Source: Streptomyces sp. NBC_01451 (GTDB lineage: Bacteria > Actinomycetota > Actinomycetes > Streptomycetales > Streptomycetaceae). Taken from it: 64,000 nucleotides of DNA. Position numbers and translations under genes: made by a program. Below the pieces are notes generated by a model, which saw nothing but the letters and a program-made list of their open reading frames with translations, was not told the origin of the DNA and did no database searches. Below, piece by piece: positions 1 through 8,155 of this stretch. The DNA lies in NCBI RefSeq assembly GCF_036227485.1, contig NZ_CP109479.1, forward strand, positions 8,556,001-8,620,000, written 5' to 3'. The first letter of the stretch is position 1; each line of letters starts with the position of its first letter.

Positions 1-174
1 GCGAAGAAGGTCACCGGGCAGGCGATCCAGATACTCGGGGGGAACGGATACACACGGGAGTATCCCGTCGAGCGCATGCACCGGGACGCGGCGATCTACA
101 CGATCTTCGAGGGCACGAGTGAGATCCAGCGGTTGGTGATCGCGCGGACCTTGTCGGGGATGCCGATTCGGTAG
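1..174 (+). CDS. Acyl-CoA dehydrogenase, C-terminal end (partial)
   Basis: The reading frame is open from the first base and stops at 172-174, giving the last 57 residues of an acyl-CoA dehydrogenase. The motif [16 protein letters not shown] and the downstream [15 protein letters not shown] are the characteristic FAD/substrate-binding end of the four-helix C-terminal domain of this family, which introduces the alpha-beta double bond in acyl-CoA thioesters. The N-terminal and middle domains lie outside the window, so chain-length specificity cannot be judged. It is separated from the convergent genes by an intergenic inverted repeat. Confidence 0.93.
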   Translation, partial: AKKVTGQAIQILGGNGYTREYPVERMHRDAAIYTIFEGTSEIQRLVIARTLSGMPIR

Positions 175-220
175 CGCCGTTGGGGTGCGGTGTTGCTTCG
201 GGCTGCGGGTGCGTCGTGGC

Positions 221-304
221 TGCGCAGTTCCCCGCGCCTCTGGGTGGGGCAGCTCTTCGACGTTTCGGACGCGGGGCGATTCGCAGGGGCGCGGGGAACT
301 GCGC
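221..304. repeat. Streptomyces-type intergenic inverted repeat (GCGCAGTTCCCCGCGCC family)
   Basis: The left arm GCGCAGTTCCCCGCGCC begins at 222 and the right arm GGCGCGGGGAACTGCGC ends at 304, with about 45 bases between them and a single mismatch when the arms are extended. It lies between two convergent genes and could fold as a long hairpin and act as a bidirectional terminator. A related copy lies at 30961-31020. Confidence 0.75.
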
Positions 305-366
305 GACCAGCCACAGCTGACCGGTGGACGGAACGAAACCCGCGCCCCCACGGCGCATCCCTCACC

Positions 367-606
367 TCAGCCGGAGGCGCTCCCGCTGCTGTGGGCGATG
401 CAGGCCACGTCGATCCGGTCGGCCAGTTTGGCCAGTTCGATGGTGAGGGCGGCCACGGTGTCCTCGTCGAGGCCGTCCTGGCCGGCCTCCACCAGATGCA
501 GCCAGCGGCCCCCGACCGTGCGCAGCAGTTTGCTGACGTCGGAGGCGGCAACCTGCAACGTGCCGCGGTCGTCGACGATCAGAGGCAGAGTCACTTCGCG
601 GTTCAC
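367..606 (-). CDS. DUF6213-like small protein
   Basis: A 79-residue protein beginning NREVTLPLIVDDRG and containing LLRTVGGRWLHLVEAG and KLADRIDVACIAHSSG. I recognise it as the short conserved Streptomyces family annotated DUF6213, whose function is unknown. The GTG at 606 is chosen because the conserved part starts there; the open frame extends to 720, but that extension overlaps the end of the dehydrogenase gene and is low in family character. No clear Shine-Dalgarno precedes it, so GTG 594 is an alternative. It follows the aldehyde dehydrogenase by 25 bases on the same strand and may be cotranscribed. There is no signal peptide or membrane segment. Confidence 0.75.
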   Translation of the reverse strand: MNREVTLPLIVDDRGTLQVAASDVSKLLRTVGGRWLHLVEAGQDGLDEDTVAALTIELAKLADRIDVACIAHSSGSASG

Positions 607-631
607 AGGGGGGATCGTAGCCGCGGAACGC

Positions 632-2026
632 TCACGCTCCGTGCCATACCGTCGTGATGTTGCAGAACTCGCGGATTCCGTGCCCCGACAGCTCACGCCC
701 GTACCCGGAGCGCTTGACACCGCCGAACGGGAACGCCGGGTGGGACGCGGTCATCCCGTTGACGAAGACTCCGCCCGCTTCCAGATCCCGTACGAGACGG
801 TCCACCTCGGCCTCGTCGCGGGTCCACACGTTGGAACTGAGGCCGAAAGGCGTGTCGTTGGCGATCGCCAACGCCTCCTCCAGATCAGCGGCGCGGTACA
901 GCGTGGCGACCGGGCCGAACGTCTCCTCCTGGTGAATGCGCATCTCGGGCGTGACGTCGGCGAGGACCGTCGGCGCGTAGTACCAGCCGTCGTCCGTGAA
1001 ACCCTCGGGGCGTTCGCCGCCGCACAGAACCGTCGCGCCGCTCTCCACGGCCTCGTCGACCAGCGCCTCCAGCTCGTCGCGCCCCTGCTCGCTCGCGAGC
1101 GGCCCGACCTCCGTGTCCTCGGCCAGCGGATCGCCGACCTTCAGCGCCGCCATGGCGGTCGAGAAGCGTTCCGCGAACGCGTCGAAGACGTCCGTGTGCA
1201 CGATGAACCGCTTCGCGGCGATGCACGACTGCCCGTTGTTCTGCACACGCGCTGTCACCGCGACCTGAGCGGCCCGTTTGACATCGGCGGACGGCAGGAC
1301 GATGAACGGGTCGCTGCCGCCCAGTTCCAGCACCGTCCTCTTGATCTCGTCCCCGGCGACGGACGCCACCGCGCGCCCCGCCGGCTCGCTGCCGGTGAGC
1401 GTGGCCGCCCGTACCCGCGGATCGCGCAGGATCTCCTCGACCGCGCCCGACCCGATCAGCAGCGTCTGGAAACAGCCCTCGGGGTAACCCGCCCGACGGA
1501 ACAGGTCCTCCAGGTAGAGGGCGGTCTGCGGCACGTTCGAGGCGTGCTTGAGCAGGCCCACGTTGCCCGCCATCAGCGCCGGCGCGGCGAAGCGGATCAC
1601 CTGCCAGAGCGGGAAGTTCCACGGCATCACCGCGAGCACCGGCCCCAGCGGACGGTAACGGACCACGGCGCGGGAGGCCCCGGAGTCCTTGACGTCCGCC
1701 TCGGCGGGCTCCTCGTCGGCGAGGAGTTCCTCGGCGTGGTCGGCGTACCAGCGCATCGCCTTCGCGCACTTCGCGGCCTCCGCGCGGGCCTGCGTGACCG
1801 GCTTGCCCATCTCGACCGTCATGGTGCGGGCGATGTCGTCCCGGTCCTCGTCCAGCAGACCGGCGGCCCGGCCCAGCAGCCGGGCACGCTCGGCGAAGCC
1901 GGTCGTGCGGTACGTGCGGAAGGCGGCCTCGGCGGCCCCGAGCCTGCGCTCGATCTCCTCGCCGTCCATGGCCTCGTACGTCGTGAGTGTTTCGCCGGTC
2001 GCCGGGTTCACCGTCGCGATGGGCAT
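632..2026 (-). CDS. NAD(P)-dependent aldehyde dehydrogenase, succinate-semialdehyde type
   Basis: A 464-residue soluble aldehyde dehydrogenase. The general base Glu234 lies in LELGGSDPF and the catalytic cysteine Cys268 in NNGQSCIAAKRF. The Rossmann-region motif PWNFPLWQVIRF and the ending PFGGVKRSGYGREL are typical of the succinate-semialdehyde dehydrogenase (GabD) branch, which oxidises succinic semialdehyde to succinate. ATG 2026 is chosen because GGAGG lies 7 bases upstream and the family start (MPIATVNPATGE) matches; the longer frame upstream overlaps the Nudix gene. Length is normal for the family. Substrate is inferred from similarity and could be another short aldehyde. Confidence 0.9.
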   Translation of the reverse strand: MPIATVNPATGETLTTYEAMDGEEIERRLGAAEAAFRTYRTTGFAERARLLGRAAGLLDEDRDDIARTMTVEMGKPVTQARAEAAKCAKAMRWYADHAEELLADEEPAEADVKDSGASRAVVRYRPLGPVLAVMPWNFPLWQVIRFAAPALMAGNVGLLKHASNVPQTALYLEDLFRRAGYPEGCFQTLLIGSGAVEEILRDPRVRAATLTGSEPAGRAVASVAGDEIKRTVLELGGSDPFIVLPSADVKRAAQVAVTARVQNNGQSCIAAKRFIVHTDVFDAFAERFSTAMAALKVGDPLAEDTEVGPLASEQGRDELEALVDEAVESGATVLCGGERPEGFTDDGWYYAPTVLADVTPEMRIHQEETFGPVATLYRAADLEEALAIANDTPFGLSSNVWTRDEAEVDRLVRDLEAGGVFVNGMTASHPAFPFGGVKRSGYGRELSGHGIREFCNITTVWHGA

Positions 2027-2112
2027 GCCGTGCCTCCAGGTTGAGGGCTGTCCTTCGACCTTCCCGCGCGCCGATGGCCCCCGCAACGCGTACGCCGCCC
2101 ACCGACACGATC

Positions 2113-2607
2113 TCAATGCCCCGAGTGCTCCGTCAGACGATCCAGAAACCCCGTCTGAGCCGTCACGATCACGGCCCGGGCCTCCTCCAGGCCGAACCAC
2201 CGCACCCGGTCCAGCTCGGGAAACTCCCGCTCCCGCCCGGACCCCCTGGGCCACTCCATCCTGAACGTGCCCGGCACCACGGCCGCCGGATCGAGGTCCG
2301 CCTCGATCGCCCACGCCGTGACGACCTTGCCGCCGGCCTGCCGGACCTCGCCGAGCGGCACGGCCTCGCCGTCGGGCGGCGCCAGCCCCAGCTCCTCCCG
2401 GAACTCGCGGCGCGCCGCGTCCCAGGCCGTCTCCCCGTCCTCGTACTCGCCCTTGGGAATCGTCCAGGCCCCGGCATCGCGCCGGGCGAAGAAGGGCCCG
2501 CCCATGTGACCGAGCAGCACCTCCAGCGCCTGACCGGGCCGGGCCCGCCGGCGGAACAGCAGGAGTCCGGCGCTGCGCCTCCCCTTCCCCTTCGTCGTCT
2601 CCGTCAC
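2113..2607 (-). CDS. Nudix hydrolase
   Basis: A 164-residue cytoplasmic Nudix protein. Residues within GEYEDGETAWDAARREF and the following REELGL fit the Nudix consensus GX5EX7REUXEEXGU exactly, so the metal-binding glutamates are present and it should cleave a nucleoside diphosphate linked to another moiety. The GTG start at 2607 overlaps the TGA of the DNA ligase gene in a GTGA arrangement, which indicates translational coupling with ligB. The pairing suggests nucleotide clean-up or DNA repair, but the actual substrate cannot be read from the sequence. The C-terminus has the usual FPELDRVRWFGLEEAR segment of this actinobacterial subgroup. Confidence 0.92.
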   Translation of the reverse strand: MTETTKGKGRRSAGLLLFRRRARPGQALEVLLGHMGGPFFARRDAGAWTIPKGEYEDGETAWDAARREFREELGLAPPDGEAVPLGEVRQAGGKVVTAWAIEADLDPAAVVPGTFRMEWPRGSGREREFPELDRVRWFGLEEARAVIVTAQTGFLDRLTEHSGH

Positions 2608-4142
2608 CGGGTCGCCTCCGGGTGCGCGGCCAGCAGGCTCCGTACGGTGTCCGCCTCTTCCGGTGTCTTGTCCTCCCGGTAGCGGACGACGCGGGCGAAG
2701 CGGAGGGTGACGCCGGCCGGATAGCGGGTGGAGCGCTGGAGGCCGTCGTAGGCGATCTCGACGACCAGTTCCGGGCGTACGGTCACCACCCGGCCGTCGT
2801 CCGACACGGCCAGCGCCTGGAGCCGCTCCGTCTGCCAGGTCAGCATCGCGTCGGTCATGCCCTTGAAGGTCTTGCCGAGCATGGCGAAGGAACCGTCCGA
2901 GTCGCGGGCCGCGAGGTGGAGGTTCGAGAGCTTGCCGGTACGGCGGCCATGGCCCCACTCGGCCGCCAGCACCACCAGGTCGAGCGTGTGGACGGGCTTG
3001 ACCTTCAGCCAGGCCGCACCGCGGCGCCCCGCGCTGTAGGGGGCGTCGAGGGCCTTGACCACGACGCCCTCGTGGCCGCGCGCGAGGGTGTCGGCCAGGA
3101 ACCTCTCGGCGGCGGGGAGGTCGGCGGCGCCGCCGGACAGCAGGCGCCGTACCCGCATCGGCTCGGGGACCAGACGGGCCAGCTCCGAGTGCCGTTCGGT
3201 GAACGGGAGGTCGAGGAGGTCGTGGCCGTCGACCGACAGCGCGTCGAAGAAGACGGGGGAGACGGGTGTCTCCCGGGCCGCCGTCGCCACGTCCACGCGG
3301 GAGCCGACACGACCGGCGGTCTCCTGGAAGGAACGCGGGCGCCCGGCGGTGTCGAGGGCGATCACCTCCCCGTCCAGGATGAACCGCTCGCCTCTCAACG
3401 CCATTGCTGCGGTGGTCAGTTCGGGCAGGCGGTCGGTGATGTCGTCGAGAGTGCGGGTGTAGATCCGTACATCGTCGCCGTCGCGGTGGACCTGGACCCG
3501 GATGCCGTCCAGCTTCTCCTCGACGGCGCAGGCGCCGAGTTTGTCGACGGCCTCCGCCACCGAGGAGGCGCTGTGGGCGAGCATCGGCAGGACGGGGCGG
3601 CCGACGGTGAGCCGGAAACGGGCCAGGGCCGCCGGCCCCTCGGCCAGCAGCGCCTGTGCGACGGGCTGGATCGCGCCCGCGAGCATCACCGCCCGCCGTA
3701 CGTCGGCGGGTGGTGCGCCGGTGGCTGCCGCCAGCCCTTCCACGGCCACGGCGTCCAGGGCGCCCTGCCGTACCTCACCCGTGATCAGAGCGAACAGGAA
3801 GCGTTGCTCGTCCGCGGTGGCCGCCGCCAGCAACTCGCCCACCAGCCTCCTGCGTTCGGCCTGCGAGCCGGATCCGGTGACCGCGCCGACGGCGGTGAGG
3901 CGGGCGTCGACGTCCCGTACGGTGAGCGAGGGCTCGGCGGCGCCGGCGACCTGCTGGTCCAGCACCTTCCAGCCGATCCCCAGCCGCCCTTGTGGCAGGC
4001 GTCCGGCGAGATACGGGATGACGATCGGCACGTCGTCGGCGTCGGCGTCCCGGAACAGCTCGGCGAGCAGGGCGATCTTGCGGGACCGGGCGGAGGTGGC
4101 GGCGACCTCCTGGGACACGTGCGCGAGCCGGGTCAGCAGCAT
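2604..4142 (-). CDS. ligB: ATP-dependent DNA ligase LigB
   Basis: A 512-residue ATP-dependent DNA ligase very close in layout to mycobacterial LigB. An N-terminal DNA-binding domain (about 1-180) is followed by the adenylation domain with lysine nucleophile K210 in EEKLDGIRV, motif III FILDGEVIAL, motif IV EGVVVKALDAPYSAG and motif V WLKVKPVHTLDLVV. The C-terminal OB-fold contains TFKGMTDAMLTWQTERL. It seals nicks using ATP, as an addition to the NAD-dependent LigA that bacteria use for replication. ATG 4142 (MLLTRLAHVSQEVAATSARS) matches the family start; the frame opens 11 codons earlier. Its stop overlaps the Nudix start. Confidence 0.93.
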   Translation of the reverse strand: MLLTRLAHVSQEVAATSARSRKIALLAELFRDADADDVPIVIPYLAGRLPQGRLGIGWKVLDQQVAGAAEPSLTVRDVDARLTAVGAVTGSGSQAERRRLVGELLAAATADEQRFLFALITGEVRQGALDAVAVEGLAAATGAPPADVRRAVMLAGAIQPVAQALLAEGPAALARFRLTVGRPVLPMLAHSASSVAEAVDKLGACAVEEKLDGIRVQVHRDGDDVRIYTRTLDDITDRLPELTTAAMALRGERFILDGEVIALDTAGRPRSFQETAGRVGSRVDVATAARETPVSPVFFDALSVDGHDLLDLPFTERHSELARLVPEPMRVRRLLSGGAADLPAAERFLADTLARGHEGVVVKALDAPYSAGRRGAAWLKVKPVHTLDLVVLAAEWGHGRRTGKLSNLHLAARDSDGSFAMLGKTFKGMTDAMLTWQTERLQALAVSDDGRVVTVRPELVVEIAYDGLQRSTRYPAGVTLRFARVVRYREDKTPEEADTVRSLLAAHPEATR

Positions 4143-4197
4143 GCAGCCATGGTGCAACGGGGGTGGCGGATCCACATCCGGGAAGCGGGCCCTGTTC

Positions 4198-5151
4198 TCA
4201 GACGCCGGACGGGCCGACGGGGTCCAGGGCCGAGAACACCAGGTCCGCCACGATCGCCGTGGCCGCGCGGTAGCCGCCGCTCGCCGCGTGGACGACCTGT
4301 TCGGCGAAGCCGATCGCGTTGCCCGCGGCCCAGACGCCGGGCACGGTCGTCAGACCCGTCGCATCGACCTTCGGGTACGTCCCGAACGGGGTTTCCGTCA
4401 GCTCGGCGCCCAGGGTCGCGAAGAGGGCGTTGCGCGGAACCGCGCGCGGGGCGACGAACAGGATGTCGCGGGCATGGACCGTGCCGTCCGTGAGGCGCAC
4501 ACCGGTGAGGCGGTCGTCGTCGGTCGTCAGGGCCGCGACCTCGCCGGGGACCACCGCGACGCCCGCCGTGGCCAGCCTGCGCAGGTCCTCGTCGGTGAGT
4601 TCCGTCTCCGCGACGGTGTGCAGGAACAGCGTCACGTCCTTCGACCACCGGGCCACCAGCAGCGCCTGGTGCACGCTCGCCGGGGCCGAGGCGAGCACCC
4701 CGAACGCCCGGTCCCGTACCTCCCAGCCGTGGCAGAACGGGCAGTGGAGCACGTCCCGCCCGAAGCGCTCGGCCACGCCCGGTACGGCCGGCAGCTCGTC
4801 CCGCAATCCCGTGGCGATGACGAGCCGCCCGGCGTGCACCGTCCGGTCACCGTTCGCCAGCGTCACCGTGAAGTCCTCGCCCTTGGTGACGTCCACCGCC
4901 CTGTCCCGGACCAGTTCCACCCCGTACCGCGCGATCTCCTCGCGGCCCACGGCCAGGAACTCGGCCGGGGGCATGCCGTCGCGGGACAGATAGCCCTGCA
5001 TGTGTGCGGCCGGTGCGTTGCGCGGCTCGCCCGCGTCGACGAGCAGTGTGCGGCAGCGGGCCCGGCCGAGGACCAGCGCGGCGGACAGTCCGGCCGCGCC
5101 GCCTCCGATGACGACGACCTCGTACCTGTCGGTCCTGTGTTCTGCGGTCAT
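4198..5151 (-). CDS. Thioredoxin-reductase-like FAD/NAD(P)H oxidoreductase
   Basis: A 317-residue flavoprotein with N-terminal FAD-binding VVVIGGGAAGLSAALVLGRA and the redox pair in HCPFCHGWEVRD. The CPFC pair differs from the CATC/CAVC of true thioredoxin reductases and is the form seen in the TrxB-like group that includes dithiol oxidases. The C-terminal VPGVWAAGNAIGF is the second FAD contact. The NADPH loop is weak: LASAPASVHQALLV stands where GGGxSA is expected, so the electron partner is uncertain. ATG 5151 follows a strong GGAGG. The gene is divergent from the XRE/cupin regulator 77 bases away, which may control it. Confidence 0.85.
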   Translation of the reverse strand: MTAEHRTDRYEVVVIGGGAAGLSAALVLGRARCRTLLVDAGEPRNAPAAHMQGYLSRDGMPPAEFLAVGREEIARYGVELVRDRAVDVTKGEDFTVTLANGDRTVHAGRLVIATGLRDELPAVPGVAERFGRDVLHCPFCHGWEVRDRAFGVLASAPASVHQALLVARWSKDVTLFLHTVAETELTDEDLRRLATAGVAVVPGEVAALTTDDDRLTGVRLTDGTVHARDILFVAPRAVPRNALFATLGAELTETPFGTYPKVDATGLTTVPGVWAAGNAIGFAEQVVHAASGGYRAATAIVADLVFSALDPVGPSGV

Positions 5152-5193
5152 GGTGACCACCTCCACCCCGACCGTCGCTCGTTCGCTGCCGCA

Positions 5194-5229
5194 TTGACAA
5201 ACCTCTTTGCCGAAACTGCAATACCCGTA
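5194..5229 (+). promoter_or_regulatory. Predicted promoter giving a leaderless mRNA
   Basis: TTGACA at 5194-5199 is followed after 17 bases by TGCAAT (or after 19 by CAATAC). A start site 7 bases beyond TGCAAT would fall at 5229, the A of the ATG, and no Shine-Dalgarno precedes that ATG. TTGCCGAAACTGCAA (5208-5222) is a short interrupted palindrome that could be the regulator's own operator. Confidence 0.45.
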
Positions 5230-5870
5230 TGGATGCCACGCCCGTTTCGACGACCGCTTCCCGGACCGACGCCCCGGCCGACGAGGACACCGACCAGGTC
5301 CTCGCGGAGGTGGGGCCCCGGCTGCGCCGGATCCGCAAGGAGCGCGGAGTGACCCTCGCGGGGCTGTCTGCCACGACCGGTATCTCCGTCAGTACGTTGT
5401 CGCGGCTGGAGTCGGGGCTGCGGCGGCCCAGCCTGGAGCAGTTGCTGCCGATCGCGCGTGCGCATCGCGTGGCGCTCGACGAGCTGGTCGGCGCCCCGCC
5501 GGTCGGCGATCCCCGGGTGCGGGCCAAGCCGATCGTGCGCCACGGACGGACGTATCTCCCGCTCACCCGGCAGCCGGGCGGGCTCCAGGCGTTCAAGGTG
5601 ATCCTGCCGGTGATCCACGAGGAGCCCGAGCCGCGGACGCACGAGGGGTACGAGTGGCTGTACGTGCTGTCGGGGCGGCTCCGGGTGGTGCTCGGTGAGC
5701 ACGACGTGGTGCTCGGGCCGGGGGAGGCTGCCGAGTTCGACACCCGGGTGCCCCACTGGTTCGGGGCGGTGGGGGAGGGGCCCGCGGAGTTCCTCAGCCT
5801 GTTCGGCCCGCAGGGGGAGCGGATGCACGTACGGGCGCGGCCCGCCCGTGGGAAAGAGCCGCGATCATGA
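5229..5870 (+). CDS. XRE-family regulator with C-terminal cupin domain
   Basis: A 213-residue transcription factor. Residues about 28-85 form an XRE-type helix-turn-helix (GPRLRRIRKERGVTLAGLSA and SVSTLSRLESGLRRPSLEQL), and about 110-200 form a cupin ligand-binding domain with PRTHEGYEWLYVLSG and FDTRVPHWFGA, which keep cupin-type histidines and a glutamate. Proteins of this layout sense a small molecule and usually control an adjacent gene. The divergent flavoprotein is the obvious candidate target, although the oxidoreductase operon downstream is also possible. ATG 5229 has no ribosome binding site and appears to be leaderless. Confidence 0.9.
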   Translation: MDATPVSTTASRTDAPADEDTDQVLAEVGPRLRRIRKERGVTLAGLSATTGISVSTLSRLESGLRRPSLEQLLPIARAHRVALDELVGAPPVGDPRVRAKPIVRHGRTYLPLTRQPGGLQAFKVILPVIHEEPEPRTHEGYEWLYVLSGRLRVVLGEHDVVLGPGEAAEFDTRVPHWFGAVGEGPAEFLSLFGPQGERMHVRARPARGKEPRS

Positions 5871-5928
5871 CGTGGACCGTGACGTACGCGACTGCCGCGG
5901 AACGGTTCTCGCCGGTTCCCTGATCTGC

Positions 5929-5952
5929 AAGCGACCGCTTAGTATGCGGTCG
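5929..5952. promoter_or_regulatory. Overlapping palindromes, putative TetR-type operator
   Basis: AAGCG-AC-CGCTT (5929-5940) overlaps CGACCGC-ttagtat-GCGGTCG (5932-5938 and 5946-5952); both are perfect. They lie 48 bases before the quinone oxidoreductase start, where the promoter of the acyl-CoA dehydrogenase operon should be. The symmetry suits a TetR-family repressor, but no such gene is adjacent. Confidence 0.45.
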
Positions 5953-5999
5953 AGCCCGGTCAGTCGGACAAGACGAGCACAGTCCCGTGGAGGCCCCCC

Positions 6000-6977
6000 A
6001 TGCAGGCATGGCAAGTGCACCAGAACGGTGAGCCGGGCGAGGTGATGGTCCTCGGAGAGGTGGAGCGGCCGGTGCCCGCCGAGGGCCAGGTGCTGCTGAA
6101 GGTGCGTGCCGCGACCATCAACTTCCCGGACGTCCTGATGTGCCGCGGCGAGTACCAGATCAGGCCGCCGCTTCCCTTCACCCCCGGGGTGGAGATCTGC
6201 GGTGAGACGGAGGACGGCCGCCGGGTGATCGGGAACCCCGTGCTGCCGTACGGCGGTTTCGCCGAGTACGTGGTGGCGGACCCGCGCGGGCTGTTCACGG
6301 CCCCCGAGTCGCTGGACGACGCCGAGGCCGCCTCCCTCCTCATCGGCTACCAGACGGGCTGGTTCGGACTGCACCGGCGGGCCGCCCTGGAGGCCGGCGA
6401 GACACTGCTCGTGCACGCCGCCGCGGGCGGGGTCGGCAGCGCCGCCGTACAGCTCGGGAAGGCCGCCGGGGCCACCGTCATCGGTGTCGTCGGCGGGGCC
6501 GGGAAGGTGTCCGTGGCGCGGGAGCTGGGCTGCGACGTCGTCATCGACCGGCGTACGGAGAACGTCGTCGGGGCGGTGAAGGAAGCCACCGGCGGGCGCG
6601 GTGTCGACGTGGTCTACGACCCCGTCGGCGGGGAGGCCTACACCCAGTCCACCAAGGTCGTCGCCTTCGAGGGGCGGATCGTCGTCGTCGGGTTCGCCAG
6701 TGGGGCCATTCCCAGTCCCGGGCTCAACCACGCCCTCGTGAAGAACTACTCGATCCTCGGCCTGCACTGGGGCCTGTACGCCACCAAGAACCCGAAGCTG
6801 GTCCAGCACTGCCACGAGCAGCTCACCGAGCTGGCCGCCCGGGGCGCGATCAAGCCGCTGGTGAGCGAGCGCGTGCCGCTGAGCGGGGCCTCGGCCGCCG
6901 TGCAGCGCGTCGCCGACGGTGTCACCACCGGCCGGGTCGCCGTCCTGCCCTCGCTGGAGAACGGAGCCGCCGCATGA
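6000..6977 (+). CDS. NADPH:quinone oxidoreductase family protein (MDR superfamily)
   Basis: A 325-residue zinc-free medium-chain reductase. The N-terminal GroES-like domain (about 1-120) includes INFPDVLMCRGEYQ and PFTPGVEICGE, and the Rossmann domain has the nucleotide loop LLVHAAAGGVGSAAVQLGKA near 135-155. Members reduce quinones or enoyl compounds with NADPH. GTGGAGG upstream supports ATG 6000. Its TGA overlaps the ATG of the following acyl-CoA dehydrogenase (ATGA), so the three genes to 9270 form one translationally coupled operon. A role in reducing an unsaturated acyl or aromatic intermediate during fatty or branched acid breakdown is inferred from that context only. Confidence 0.9.
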   Translation: MQAWQVHQNGEPGEVMVLGEVERPVPAEGQVLLKVRAATINFPDVLMCRGEYQIRPPLPFTPGVEICGETEDGRRVIGNPVLPYGGFAEYVVADPRGLFTAPESLDDAEAASLLIGYQTGWFGLHRRAALEAGETLLVHAAAGGVGSAAVQLGKAAGATVIGVVGGAGKVSVARELGCDVVIDRRTENVVGAVKEATGGRGVDVVYDPVGGEAYTQSTKVVAFEGRIVVVGFASGAIPSPGLNHALVKNYSILGLHWGLYATKNPKLVQHCHEQLTELAARGAIKPLVSERVPLSGASAAVQRVADGVTTGRVAVLPSLENGAAA

Positions 6978-8155
6978 CCGACGCAGCTGAACTCACCCGA
7001 CTCACAAGGGAGTTGCTGGCGGCCCATCCGCCCGCCGACACCGACCGGCTCGACTTCCTCAAGGCCCGCTTCGATGCCGGGCTCGCCTGGGTGCACTACC
7101 CGGAAGGGCTGGGCGGGCTCGGTGCGCCGCGCACCCTCCAGGCCGTCGTGGACGCCGAGTTGGCGGCTGCCGGGGCTCCCGACAACGACCCCCGGCGCAT
7201 CGGCATCGGCCTGGGAATGGCCGCGCCGACCATCCTCGGCTTCGGCACGGAGGAGCAGAAGCGGAAGTTCCTGAGGCCGTTGTGGGTGGGGGAGGAGGTC
7301 TGGTGCCAGCTCTTCAGTGAGCCGGGCGCCGGATCCGATCTCGCCGCGCTCGGCACGCGGGCCGTGCGGTCGGGGGACGAGTGGATCGTCAACGGGCAGA
7401 AGGTGTGGACGTCCAGCGCGCATCTCGCCCGCTGGGCCATCCTCATCGCGCGCACCGATCCCGACGTGCCCAAGCACAAGGGCATCACCTACTTCCTCTG
7501 CGACATGACCGACCCCGGTGTCGAGGTGCGGCCACTGCGCCAGATCACCGGCGAGGCCGAGTTCAACGAGGTGTTCCTGACCGACGTCCGCATCCCCGAC
7601 GCCCATCGGCTCGGCGAGGTCGGCGACGGCTGGCGGGTCGCGCAGACCACGCTGAACAACGAGCGTGTGGCCATCGGCGGTATGCGCATCCCGCGCGAGG
7701 GCGGCATGATCGGGCCCGTCGCCGAGGCGTGGCGCGAACGCCCCGAGCTGCGCACCCACGATCTGCACCAGCGGCTGCTGAAGCTGTGGGTGGAGGCGGA
7801 GGTCGCTCGGCTGACCGGGGAGCGGACACGTCAGCAGCTCGTCGCCGGCCAGCCCGGCCCGGAGGGCGCCGGCCTGAAGCTCTCCTTCGCCCGCCTCAAC
7901 CAGGAGATCAGCGGCCTGGAGGTCGAACTCCTCGGCGAGGAAGGCCTGTTGTACGAGGACTGGACCATGCGCCGGCCCGAGTTGGTGGACTTCACCGGCC
8001 GTGACGCCGGCTACCGCTACCTGCGTGCCAAGGGCAACAGCATCGAGGGCGGGACCAGCGAGGTCCTGCTGAACATCGTCGCCGAACGTGTCCTGGGCCT
8101 GCCCAGCGAACCGCGTACCGACAAGGACGTCGCCTGGAAGGACCTCGCCCGATGA
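6974..8155 (+). CDS. Acyl-CoA dehydrogenase (large partner)
   Basis: A 393-residue flavoprotein dehydrogenase. The N-terminal helical domain leads to the FAD-binding motif CQLFSEPGAGSDLAALGTRA, then the beta domain with WIVNGQKVWTSSAH, and the C-terminal FAD contact near GNSIEGGTSEVLLNIVAERV. It starts four bases inside the preceding gene and its own TGA overlaps the next start, so it is tightly coupled to a second acyl-CoA dehydrogenase. Such adjacent unlike pairs often form alpha2beta2 heterocomplexes acting on steroid-side-chain or other bulky acyl-CoAs in actinobacteria. That is inferred, and simple homo-oligomers remain possible. Confidence 0.92.
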   Translation: MTDAAELTRLTRELLAAHPPADTDRLDFLKARFDAGLAWVHYPEGLGGLGAPRTLQAVVDAELAAAGAPDNDPRRIGIGLGMAAPTILGFGTEEQKRKFLRPLWVGEEVWCQLFSEPGAGSDLAALGTRAVRSGDEWIVNGQKVWTSSAHLARWAILIARTDPDVPKHKGITYFLCDMTDPGVEVRPLRQITGEAEFNEVFLTDVRIPDAHRLGEVGDGWRVAQTTLNNERVAIGGMRIPREGGMIGPVAEAWRERPELRTHDLHQRLLKLWVEAEVARLTGERTRQQLVAGQPGPEGAGLKLSFARLNQEISGLEVELLGEEGLLYEDWTMRRPELVDFTGRDAGYRYLRAKGNSIEGGTSEVLLNIVAERVLGLPSEPRTDKDVAWKDLAR

